DNA from: Silvanigrellales bacterium | GTDB lineage: Bacteria; Bdellovibrionota_B; Oligoflexia; Silvanigrellales; Silvanigrellaceae | Length of the DNA: 5,187 nt | Direction: 5' to 3' | Assembly: GCA_028285285.1 (NCBI GenBank) | Contig: JANQPW010000463.1 | Coordinates: 1 to 5,187, forward strand | Part shown: positions 1-5,187 of the stretch, one piece after another | Position numbering within the stretch: the stretch's first letter is position 1 | How the letters are laid out: each line of letters begins with the position of its first letter | The notes under the pieces: generated by a model | What the model saw: the letters and a program-made list of their open reading frames with translations, nothing else | Told to the model about the DNA's origin: nothing | Database searches by the model: none | Program-made: the position numbers and the translations under genes

Positions 1-1
1 C

Positions 2-223
2 ATTCAGGCCACAGCCCCCGTCGCGGTGGTGCCTCTGCCAGAAGATTGCGGGGAAGCCGACGGGAAGTGTTTGCGATCTCCTTTGCCCCTCAGCAGTTGT
101 GAAGGCTGTGAGAAGCTGGTGCCCGGAACACCCTATGCTGTGTTTTTGGTGTTGGGCCCAGGCGAGCTCAACCAAGATGTGAAGCCTGTGGTGATCGTGG
201 GTCCGCCTCAGGCAGCAAATTGA
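2..223 (+). CDS. C-terminal end of a Cys-containing, possibly fibronectin-III-like protein (partial at left edge)
   Basis: The reading frame is open from the left edge and closes with TGA at 221-223, so this is the last 73 or so codons of a longer gene; the GTG at 26 is probably internal. The visible tail has four cysteines in two close pairs (DCGEADGKC and SSCEGC). These are followed by LVPGTPYAVFLVLGP and a Val/Pro-rich last strand ending VVIVGPPQ. The L-x-PGT-x-Y pattern followed by alternating hydrophobic residues resembles strands E to G of fibronectin-III or related Ig-like beta domains, and the cysteines suggest an oxidising, extracytoplasmic location. That fold is inferred from pattern only; the full protein and its role cannot be told from here. 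It is convergent with the minus-strand gene ending at 288, with 64 bases between the two stops. Confidence 0.6.
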   Translation: MQATAPVAVVPLPEDCGEADGKCLRSPLPLSSCEGCEKLVPGTPYAVFLVLGPGELNQDVKPVVIVGPPQAAN

Positions 224-287
224 AAAGATGTGGTTGCTCCTGACAAGGCTCTTGCCTGACGACGTGAAGGGTTGGTCGCTGGTCGAT

Positions 288-755
288 CTAGAGCCTGCGA
301 AGTGAGGGGGTTGCTCCTGGCCATCGTTCCCGTTCAACATCGGCGTTGATATAAACGCAGCCGCCAGCCGGAACCATCTGACTTGAGACAAACACCTCGT
401 AGAGCTTCCAGCTCTCGCAGTCTGAGCTGTGCCAAAAAGACATCCAGAAGTCCTGACTTCCAAGGTGCTGTTCTTGGCCATCAAAAAAATCGAGTTGTGC
501 GACGAAGCCGCTGGAATCCATGTGCCAAATAAAATGGGGAGAGAGTTCTGCCTGCAGCAAATTTAAGACATCCATGACCGTGGCAGGCTCTTGATATGAG
601 ATTTCCCAGGCGTGGATCTGGGTTTGCCCCTCCCGCCATTCGATACCTAGCCACGTCTTGGACTCCCCCCTTCCAATGGGAGTTTCATAGGTCGTTGCAA
701 GGGCGTTCGTGGAAAAGGCAATCAGAATCACAAGGAAAACATTGAGATAAGACAT
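288..755 (-). CDS. Small secreted protein with DUF4430 / transcobalamin-C-like domain
   Basis: This 155-residue protein starts with a signal peptide: hydrophobic residues 4-14 (LNVFLVILIAF) and an ALA site before Thr21, so signal peptidase I cleavage near residue 20 is likely. There is no lipobox. The mature part (about 135 residues) shows the order of elements seen in DUF4430 / transcobalamin C-terminal domains. These are a TVMDVLNLL helix (59-67), a GFV strand with a D-G turn (83-93), an aromatic strand DFWMSFW (102-108), and a final segment where this fold normally has its y-v-x-dGD-x-i strand (YEVFVSSQMVPAGGCVYI, 119-136). Cys113 and Cys133 could form a disulfide. In known families this fold binds ligands or serves as a surface domain; the ligand here is unknown. 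The start is supported by GGAG seven bases upstream. It lies 134 bases after the protease gene and may be a separate unit. Secretion is fairly sure; the family call is tentative. Confidence 0.8.
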   Translation of the reverse strand: MSYLNVFLVILIAFSTNALATTYETPIGRGESKTWLGIEWREGQTQIHAWEISYQEPATVMDVLNLLQAELSPHFIWHMDSSGFVAQLDFFDGQEQHLGSQDFWMSFWHSSDCESWKLYEVFVSSQMVPAGGCVYINADVERERWPGATPSLRRL

Positions 756-762
756 GAAGAGT

Positions 763-766
763 CTCC
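763..766 (-). promoter_or_regulatory. Shine-Dalgarno site for the small secreted protein
   Basis: On the minus strand GGAG lies seven bases before the ATG at 755-753, which fixes that start. No upstream in-frame start competes with it. No convincing -35/-10 pair was found in the 134-base gap upstream. Confidence 0.6.
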
Positions 767-889
767 GGCAAGGCGTGAGCTGCTGAGATCCAGCTTTACC
801 TCCGGACCACCGGTGTGTCTAGCCTCTGGAGTTTGCCAACTGATTTTGGCGAATTGCTGCGCCGAAAATGAGTGTGCCGCAGGCCGTTC

Positions 890-2572
890 TCACTTGCGGC
901 AGGTGCCAACGCTCATGCCGGTGGGAATTTGGCAAGTCAGACCGGCCTTTGCATCACAAAGACGCCGAGAACCCTCAAATCCACAGCTTTGGCCTGCTCT
1001 CAAAGGATAGGCTTCAGCCGCCCGTTCCTGATCGCGGTTGGAAATTGAGCCATTCCTCCCTTCCTCAAACATGATGGAACTGGGATCATTGGAATTCCCC
1101 AAACCCAAAACATGACCCATCAAATGGAGCACCAAACCAACGGGTAACGAACTCCCATCCTGTGCCAATCGGCCAACTTGTAAAGAAACGGACTGTTCCG
1201 ACAGCCCATCAAGATTTGAGGTGCCCAACATGGCAAAACTGCATCGGGGCTCTGTGCCCTCCGGCAAACTCACCCTCACATCACCATGGTCTTCAACCCT
1301 TTTGAATTTGAGCCTTGTGAAAGCACTCCAAGCATTGGCAATGCGCAAGAACTCTTGTTGCTGAGCAAATTCTCCGTTCAGAAAACGGATGCGAATTTGA
1401 TTGGAGTCTTTCCAAACTCCTTTCATTTGGAGAGTCGCCGTTTTGGCCTCACCCTCCACGGAAAGGTGACAACCCTCAAGCTTGGTGCTCAGACCACCGA
1501 GAGCTTTGTTTCTTGATTTCACGTCTGAAGCCTTCACCAGTCCTTCACGGATGCCCACATCGATCACCAATTTGCAGATGGAACGATTTCCTGAGAACTG
1601 GGTCTTTCCAGTTTCCGCACACTCTGTCAAAATCCCTTTGAAGATCGTCTTTCCCAAAGGGTTGGTCAACATATCTTCAATTTCAGACAGATCCTTCGCA
1701 GATTCAAATTCAAAGCGTCGTTTGTTGATGATTTTCGAATGCCAAATGTTGCGTGAACCCAAAGGAAACATCACCCCAAAGTTCAGCGGAGAGATCGGAT
1801 CATAACCCTGGAGAGAATCGTGTTCTGGAGATGAGCCCAGATGTGCACCAATCACTTTTCCACGGTGAACCAACGGTGAACCCGAAGCTCCCTTGATCGT
1901 GTCGCACCTGTGGGCAAAAATTCCGTGATTCCATTCGGTGGGGCTTTCGCTCAACACCCCACAGCCCGCATGGTAGACCAAACCCAGCTTCCAGGGATCC
2001 CATGACCAAAGCTCTATCGTTGAGGCTCCACTCTTGCTTCTTAGAGTCTCATTGAGGGGCACATTTGTGAGAGGCAGAAGTGTGTTTGCTTGCACTCCAA
2101 ACGCAGTGGGATCCTCAGCCTGGAGGGTGAGCAGATCCTGCTTGGTCCATTGCTCTCCAACAGATTTCAAAATCACGTCATTGCGTTGGGAGCGACGAAA
2201 AACCACACGGCCAGAAACAATCCCACCCCAGGTTGGGACACAGTGATCGGATGTGAACACTTCCACGACATCCGATCCCATTCTCTGTGCGAGAAATCCC
2301 GTGCAACGGTGTCTTCCATCCAAATAGATCCCTCCAACTCGGGCCTGCCATCTTCTTTTTTCTTCAGAGGAAAAAGCTTGAGAATCGGCCAACCACTGCC
2401 GGTTATCAGATCCCACAATGGCTTGTTCCGTTGAGCCACTGGAGTCCGCGTTGAAAGGACGAGACTTACAGGAGACTGATGTGATGGCAGAAATGGCCAC
2501 AAAGTTCAGAGAAAGAATGAAGCCCACAGCTCTACGGGTTCCAATCTCACTGTGTGGTTTCAGAGACAACAT
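890..2572 (-). CDS. Exported V8-like serine protease fused to a degenerate metzincin domain
   Basis: A 560-residue exported protein. Residues 12-34 form a basic-then-hydrophobic signal ending SVSC; Cys35 could be a lipidation site, but Ser at -3 is atypical. AIVGSDNR (51-58) resembles the mature start of glutamyl endopeptidases (family S1B). CTG at 90-92 and TSDHC (107-111) give the Cys42-Cys58 pair and His110; Asp146 (DLLTL) is the best third catalytic residue; GASGSP (228-233) carries Ser230 in the S1B style. A Cys-containing linker (about 290-385) follows. Residues 391-525 match an astacin/matrixin layout: an IRIRFLNG strand, a helix with NAW, DVRVSL, a zinc helix and a SIM Met-turn (499-501). 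The zinc helix reads HLMGHVLGLGN (483-493) where the family has HExxHxxGxxH, so Glu is Leu484 and the third His is Asn493. A four-Cys module (C530, C539, C547, C558) ends the protein. AAGGA lies eight bases before the ATG. It is probably co-transcribed with the lipoprotein gene 32 bases upstream. Confidence 0.88.
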   Translation of the reverse strand: MLSLKPHSEIGTRRAVGFILSLNFVAISAITSVSCKSRPFNADSSGSTEQAIVGSDNRQWLADSQAFSSEEKRRWQARVGGIYLDGRHRCTGFLAQRMGSDVVEVFTSDHCVPTWGGIVSGRVVFRRSQRNDVILKSVGEQWTKQDLLTLQAEDPTAFGVQANTLLPLTNVPLNETLRSKSGASTIELWSWDPWKLGLVYHAGCGVLSESPTEWNHGIFAHRCDTIKGASGSPLVHRGKVIGAHLGSSPEHDSLQGYDPISPLNFGVMFPLGSRNIWHSKIINKRRFEFESAKDLSEIEDMLTNPLGKTIFKGILTECAETGKTQFSGNRSICKLVIDVGIREGLVKASDVKSRNKALGGLSTKLEGCHLSVEGEAKTATLQMKGVWKDSNQIRIRFLNGEFAQQQEFLRIANAWSAFTRLKFKRVEDHGDVRVSLPEGTEPRCSFAMLGTSNLDGLSEQSVSLQVGRLAQDGSSLPVGLVLHLMGHVLGLGNSNDPSSIMFEEGRNGSISNRDQERAAEAYPLRAGQSCGFEGSRRLCDAKAGLTCQIPTGMSVGTCRK

Positions 2573-2580
2573 GAGACAAT

Positions 2581-2585
2581 TCCTT
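2581..2585 (-). promoter_or_regulatory. Shine-Dalgarno site for the protease fusion gene
   Basis: AAGGA on the minus strand sits eight bases before the ATG at 2572-2570, inside the 32-base gap after the upstream lipoprotein's TAA. This supports the chosen start and translation from a shared transcript. Confidence 0.6.
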
Positions 2586-2604
2586 GCTCTGTTCTCAACG
2601 CGGG

Positions 2605-3885
2605 TTACTTCACAAACATAAACGCGTCGCCGGTGAAAGTGAAGCTGTTGGGATCAGCAGGGCAATTTCCCGCATCGACATACTCGACGGTCAAGGTTTC
2701 ACTTGTGACCATCTCCATTACAATAAATCCATCGATTGTTCCAGAAGAAATAGGATGGCTAAAAAGGTCTTCATAGCAGTATTTGTTGCCATCAGAGCTG
2801 ACATCTGCAAAGGAGCGATTGATTTGCCCCGTTGAGCTCGCGTCAAAATGGGCTCCGTGAGAAACAAAGCTTCCTGTGGAGATGGTTTCTCGGGTGGTGC
2901 TGACGGGTGACGGTGCAAGCACGAGGTGCTGACTTTCGATGCCAGGGCCGAGGCTCCGTGCGGTGTCTTCGTCGAACCAGTACCCTTGAAGGGTACCTTC
3001 TTGTTCATAAGAAAGAGTTCCACAATCTTCGGTTCGCACCATGTTCGCAACAAGAAGAGTTTCGTAGAAGGCTTTTGTGTCTGCATCTGCAAAGTACGAA
3101 TAGGGGCAGACATTGTTTAAGTATCTTCCCCAAACGTCTGCTCCTCCGGGGATTTCTTGGGCTTCCGCACTGATATCAGTCGTGCCAAAGTCTAGGTTTG
3201 CTCCATCCGCCTTTGGGCCACCCTTGTAGCCAATGATCGTGCCGGCCTCAATTTCAATGGGTTCCTGGTTTTCACCCCTCCAATCACACGCGTCGTTGCA
3301 GCCTGTTCGTTCTCGGATTTCGGGAGAGAGTTCGCTGATATGGCCAAGTCCATAGCCAATCCCATCACAGATCGACAGGCTCATCCCGATGTTGTGCGAA
3401 CCGTCTTCTTTAACGATTTTGCCTACTGTCCAGAGCCGGGCGGTTGCTGGTGCGTAGATTGGCATTCGAACGCTTTGATCGACAATTCCGATATAGGTGT
3501 GACCCACAGGAATCGTGTGTGAGGGAGGGGCAAAAATTCCAATTCCGTTCACCGTGTTGAAGTTCGAACGATTCTCTTCATCAACGATATCATGGGTAAA
3601 TGATAATGTTTTTCCATCGCAGTTGAAAAAGGGATCTTGGGGTGCAGCGCTGCTCGGGTTCTGGTTGAGTTCTTCGTTTGGGTCGGGCGTGTTGTCAGGA
3701 GTTGCTGCCGGAGTTAAGCCGCCTTCGTCTTCTGCGGCTGGTGTGGGAGTTGGTTCCGTCGGTGTTTGAGCAACGGGTTGTTTGTCGGTTTCTTCAGCGT
3801 CTTCGAGCGGAAGGGGTGACTCTTCTTCAATGGCACAAGCGAGAAGAACCGTGCTGATCATGATAGACCATTGGAATGCTGTCAT
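2605..3885 (-). CDS. Lipoprotein with M23/LytM-like domain lacking the HxH motif
   Basis: A 426-residue predicted lipoprotein. The signal is short and ends in a good lipobox, LLAC (Cys17). Residues 20-85 are an acidic Pro/Thr/Ala/Glu linker, as expected for a surface tether. From about 113 the sequence follows an M23/LytM-like fold: PPSHTIPVGHTYIGI (120-134), MPIYAPATARLW (141-152, the usual yAPadG strand), GYGLGHISEL (177-186), and IEAGTIIGYKGG (212-223, the usual aGq-IG--G turn). Then comes ANLDFGTTD (229-237) where active M23 enzymes have HLHF. I recall divergent M23-like proteins with similar PGH-x-x-P-x-x-H and LDFG signatures, so this may be a binding subfamily rather than a decayed enzyme. 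The C-terminal part (about 286-426) is beta-rich with GYWF, QINRSFADVSSDG and YCYE segments. Oddities: there is no Lys or Arg before the hydrophobic signal core and no clear Shine-Dalgarno before the ATG. TGA lies six codons upstream in frame. The gene leads a probable operon with the protease fusion. Exported lipoprotein is likely; enzymatic activity is doubtful. Confidence 0.87.
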   Translation of the reverse strand: MTAFQWSIMISTVLLACAIEEESPLPLEDAEETDKQPVAQTPTEPTPTPAAEDEGGLTPAATPDNTPDPNEELNQNPSSAAPQDPFFNCDGKTLSFTHDIVDEENRSNFNTVNGIGIFAPPSHTIPVGHTYIGIVDQSVRMPIYAPATARLWTVGKIVKEDGSHNIGMSLSICDGIGYGLGHISELSPEIRERTGCNDACDWRGENQEPIEIEAGTIIGYKGGPKADGANLDFGTTDISAEAQEIPGGADVWGRYLNNVCPYSYFADADTKAFYETLLVANMVRTEDCGTLSYEQEGTLQGYWFDEDTARSLGPGIESQHLVLAPSPVSTTRETISTGSFVSHGAHFDASSTGQINRSFADVSSDGNKYCYEDLFSHPISSGTIDGFIVMEMVTSETLTVEYVDAGNCPADPNSFTFTGDAFMFVK

Positions 3886-4089
3886 GGCGTGAATCCGTCT
3901 TTCTCAGAGCTGCGTCCGTGCGATATGTTTCTTTTTGAAGCCTTGAAGGGGCATCGGTAAGAACACTAAGACTGAGTAGGAAAAGATTGCCTCAACGAAT
4001 CAATTGCACTCTTCAGGCATGCTCGGAGCTCAAAGTGGCCCCGCGGTAGTCTGTCCTCCTCCGCCAGCCTGGCTTTTCACAGATTTTTT
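3886..4089. other. 204-base intergenic region, probable leader of the lipoprotein-protease pair
   Basis: This is the longest gap in the window, between two minus-strand genes. It must hold the promoter of the downstream pair if they are not read from the gene at 4740. I found no convincing -35/-10 pair. The closest minus-strand hints are an AT-rich AAACATAT stretch around 3920-3930 and TTGATT around 3995-4002, with poor partners or spacing. CTTCAAGGCTTCAA on the minus strand (about 3936-3949) is a short direct repeat. No terminator with a T-run follows the upstream stop on its own strand. Confidence 0.4.
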
Positions 4090-4740
4090 TCAAGGTCTTG
4101 GGACAAAGAGTGAGAAGTTGCTGCTCTGACTCATAGAATTCTTTTGCCAAACACCATCAATCACAAATGCAGCATGTTGAGAACGTGACTCCTGCTCTTT
4201 GCAAGCTGCTGGCGCGACATAGGAAAGAACAGGAAGTTGGAAGCTAATGGGCACCATTTTTCGTTGGTCGCCAATTCCCCAAAGGACTTTTCCTGATTCG
4301 ATCAATTCAGCTTGGAAGACGCCGGGAGCAGCCCGTTCTAAGTCAAGTTCGTATTGAAAAACATCTTCAAATGCACTGTTTCCACATAGACTTTTGTTGT
4401 GCACAGTGTTGACAAAAACCATCCGTGCTTGTTCGCTCTCTTTACTCTCAGTAAGTAAAGTAACACTGACACGAGACAATTCTGTGACGTACAGCGGTTT
4501 GTTGCTCGAACGATCCTCATAGCGACTCTCAAGAGTCAGTTCAATCGAAGTCCCTTGTTCACTTCGCAAGTTCATGTGCGAAGTCTCCCTCCTGGATTCG
4601 TCTGTCAAACGAGATCTGTCGTTGTTTGAACATCCCTGTGAGGCCAACGCAACAAAAATGAAGGATACTGCCGCCACAGACGTGATTGATCGGCCGCAGG
4701 TAATTTGAATTCTGTTTCTCTTTAAAAAGTGTCTCACCAC
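4090..4740 (-). CDS. Exported protein, probable lipoprotein of unknown family
   Basis: A 216-residue protein that I do not recognise. It has a basic N-region (RHFLKRNR, 3-10), a hydrophobic core (residues 21-33) and a Cys at 37 in LASQGC. The Cys fits a lipoprotein signal in place and context, but Ser at -3 is not the classical residue. A charged linker rich in Ser, Arg and Glu (38-62) follows. The remainder reads as alternating beta strands (for example SIELTLESRY, RVSVTLLTES, ARMVFVNTV, VFQAELIESG, VPISFQLPVLSYV). Cys119 and Cys180 could pair. This suggests a compact beta-sandwich on the cell surface or in the periplasm, without a named function. Two adjacent GTG codons (4740-4738 and 4737-4735) could start it. 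AAAGGG ends four bases before the first and seven before the second, so the second is better spaced and would give 215 residues. It lies 204 bases upstream of the lipoprotein gene. Confidence 0.8.
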   Translation of the reverse strand: MVRHFLKRNRIQITCGRSITSVAAVSFIFVALASQGCSNNDRSRLTDESRRETSHMNLRSEQGTSIELTLESRYEDRSSNKPLYVTELSRVSVTLLTESKESEQARMVFVNTVHNKSLCGNSAFEDVFQYELDLERAAPGVFQAELIESGKVLWGIGDQRKMVPISFQLPVLSYVAPAACKEQESRSQHAAFVIDGVWQKNSMSQSSNFSLFVPRP

Positions 4741-4744
4741 ATTG

Positions 4745-4750
4745 CCCTTT
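4745..4750 (-). promoter_or_regulatory. Shine-Dalgarno-like site before tandem GTG starts
   Basis: AAAGGG on the minus strand ends four bases before the GTG at 4740 and seven before the in-frame GTG at 4737. The spacing favours the second GTG as the actual start of the exported protein ending at 4090. Confidence 0.5.
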
Positions 4751-4832
4751 GAAAAATCTATTTTGCAGAACCATTGAACCTCTCGATGAGGGGTAGGAGT
4801 GCCACTCTCAGAAGTATCAAATGAGTGGAAGG

Positions 4833-5187
4833 TTAACTTGACCTAACCGGCCAGGAAGGGAACCCAACCGTAAGAGGATGACGTGGCTCAGAATAGTGGC
4901 CAATTTCCGATACTATGTCGAACGCAGACTCCAAAGATTCAGAGCCAGCATTTGGCAAAAAAGGCCAGGAAATCGCAGAAATCCTTATGAATCGACAACG
5001 GGAAGTATTTGAGCAGATTCCAAAAGAGCAATCGCTAGCTCCGGCGAAGCCAACCCAGAGATGGGGTGCAAAGGGGTCGCTGGTGGAGAGCAGTCGGCCA
5101 TAGGCATCCCGTTCGAGAGTTTGCCTCACGATTCCAATGGGGCTGAGCACCACCTGTGGTGTGCCGACCTGATCACTGACCACGAGC
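4833..5187 (-). pseudogene. Truncated RHS/YD-repeat core fragment (partial at right edge)
   Basis: The minus-strand frame is open at the right edge and gives LVVSDQVGTPQVVL, then ERDAYGRLLS and finally WVGFAGA. This is the well-known RHS core layout (lvtDhlGTPr, yDa-GR, pFgFaG), which in intact proteins continues into lYDpdTGL and YDPetGRf. Here the match ends at about base 5040. The following roughly 68 codons to the TAA at 4833 show no YD-type motif and are rich in Ser, Cys, Phe, Ile and Arg, like an antisense shadow. RHS proteins are large cell-surface or secreted polymorphic toxins and shells, often with variable tips after the core. This break lies before the conserved end of the core, so truncation by rearrangement is more likely than a normal toxin tip. 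The upstream part is outside the window, so a long intact N-terminal portion cannot be excluded. The GTG at 5183 is probably internal. Confidence 0.7.
4915..5103 (+). CDS. Small hydrophilic ORF of unknown function, possibly a chimeric gene fragment
   Basis: A 62-codon frame opens with ATG just after an in-frame TAG at 4894 and closes with TAG at 5101-5103. Residues 1-41 look like a real soluble protein: charged and helix-prone, for example GKKGQEIAEILMNRQREVF. The opposite strand over the same bases does not look coding. The last 20 or so residues are simply the antisense of the RHS core (5040-5103), so the natural C-terminus is probably missing. No Shine-Dalgarno precedes the ATG. It may be the 5' remnant of a gene cut by the same rearrangement that ended the RHS frame, or it may not be a gene at all. 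No family recognised. Confidence 0.3.
   Translation: MSNADSKDSEPAFGKKGQEIAEILMNRQREVFEQIPKEQSLAPAKPTQRWGAKGSLVESSRP

Noticed and set aside
239..260. Possible bidirectional terminator between the convergent genes
   Set aside because: Only a four-base stem (AGGC/GCCT) within two CCTGAC direct repeats is present, and no T-run follows on either strand.
1482..1805. Plus-strand open frame of 107 codons
   Set aside because: It is antisense to the linker and protease region of the 560-residue protein, with no independent coding evidence.
2090..2434. Plus-strand open frame of 114 codons inside the protease gene
   Set aside because: It is antisense to the serine protease domain, whose frame carries clear family motifs. 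Its composition is not protein-like and no ribosome site precedes it.
2718..3113. Minus-strand frame of 131 codons within the lipoprotein gene
   Set aside because: It is an alternate frame of the M23-like lipoprotein, which has a lipobox and fold motifs in its own frame; this one is a shadow.
4063..4090. GCCAGCCTGGC inverted repeat followed by T-rich sequence on the plus strand
   Set aside because: The arms leave a one-base loop, so a stable hairpin of only about three pairs could form. It points the wrong way for the minus-strand genes and no plus-strand gene ends there.
4878..5012. Plus-strand ATG at 4878 right after AAGAGG
   Set aside because: The spacing between the purine run and ATG is essentially zero. 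The product is a short Arg-rich frame overlapping the more protein-like frame at 4915.
4833..5036. RHS variable toxin tip at the C-terminus of the fragment
   Set aside because: The break occurs before the conserved end of the RHS core, and the following residues look like antisense of another frame, so no toxin domain can be supported.

Overview
The window is a short stretch of bacterial chromosome of roughly balanced GC (judged by eye). It is dominated by genes for exported proteins on the minus strand. Signal peptides, lipobox-like cysteines, Cys-containing secreted domains and an RHS fragment point to a Gram-negative. The style recalls the predatory or multicellular former Deltaproteobacteria (Bdellovibrionota or Myxococcota), but no marker gene fixes the taxon, so this is only an inference.

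Left to right: a plus-strand gene enters from the left edge and ends at 223; only its Cys-containing, fibronectin-III-like tail is visible. Converging on it is a minus-strand gene (755 to 288) for a small secreted protein resembling the DUF4430 / transcobalamin C-terminal fold. Next comes a minus-strand pair, 32 bases apart and probably co-transcribed. The first (3885 to 2605) encodes a lipoprotein with a Pro/Thr/Glu linker and an M23/LytM-like domain without the usual HxH zinc motif. The second (2572 to 890) encodes a 560-residue exported protein that joins a V8/glutamyl-endopeptidase-like serine protease to a metzincin-like domain whose catalytic Glu and third His are replaced, and ends in a four-Cys module. 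A further minus-strand exported, probably lipid-anchored, protein of unknown family lies upstream (4740 to 4090).

At the right edge (5187 down to about 5040) lies a recognisable piece of RHS/YD-repeat core. It stops abruptly just before the position where the core normally continues. Beyond the break the minus frame reads like shadow sequence to a stop at 4833, while the plus strand carries a more protein-like short ORF (4915 to 5103) whose tail is antisense to RHS. This looks like a rearrangement junction.

The most interesting content is the pair of protease-fold proteins, one lipoprotein and one exported fusion, each with altered metallopeptidase metal-site residues next to a serine protease whose catalytic residues look intact. 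A surface-anchored binding protein working with a secreted protease is a plausible reading, but it is inference. I saw no tRNA, rRNA, CRISPR array, insertion-sequence ends or convincing terminators. No intergenic stretch exceeds 300 bases; the longest, 3886 to 4089, is described below.
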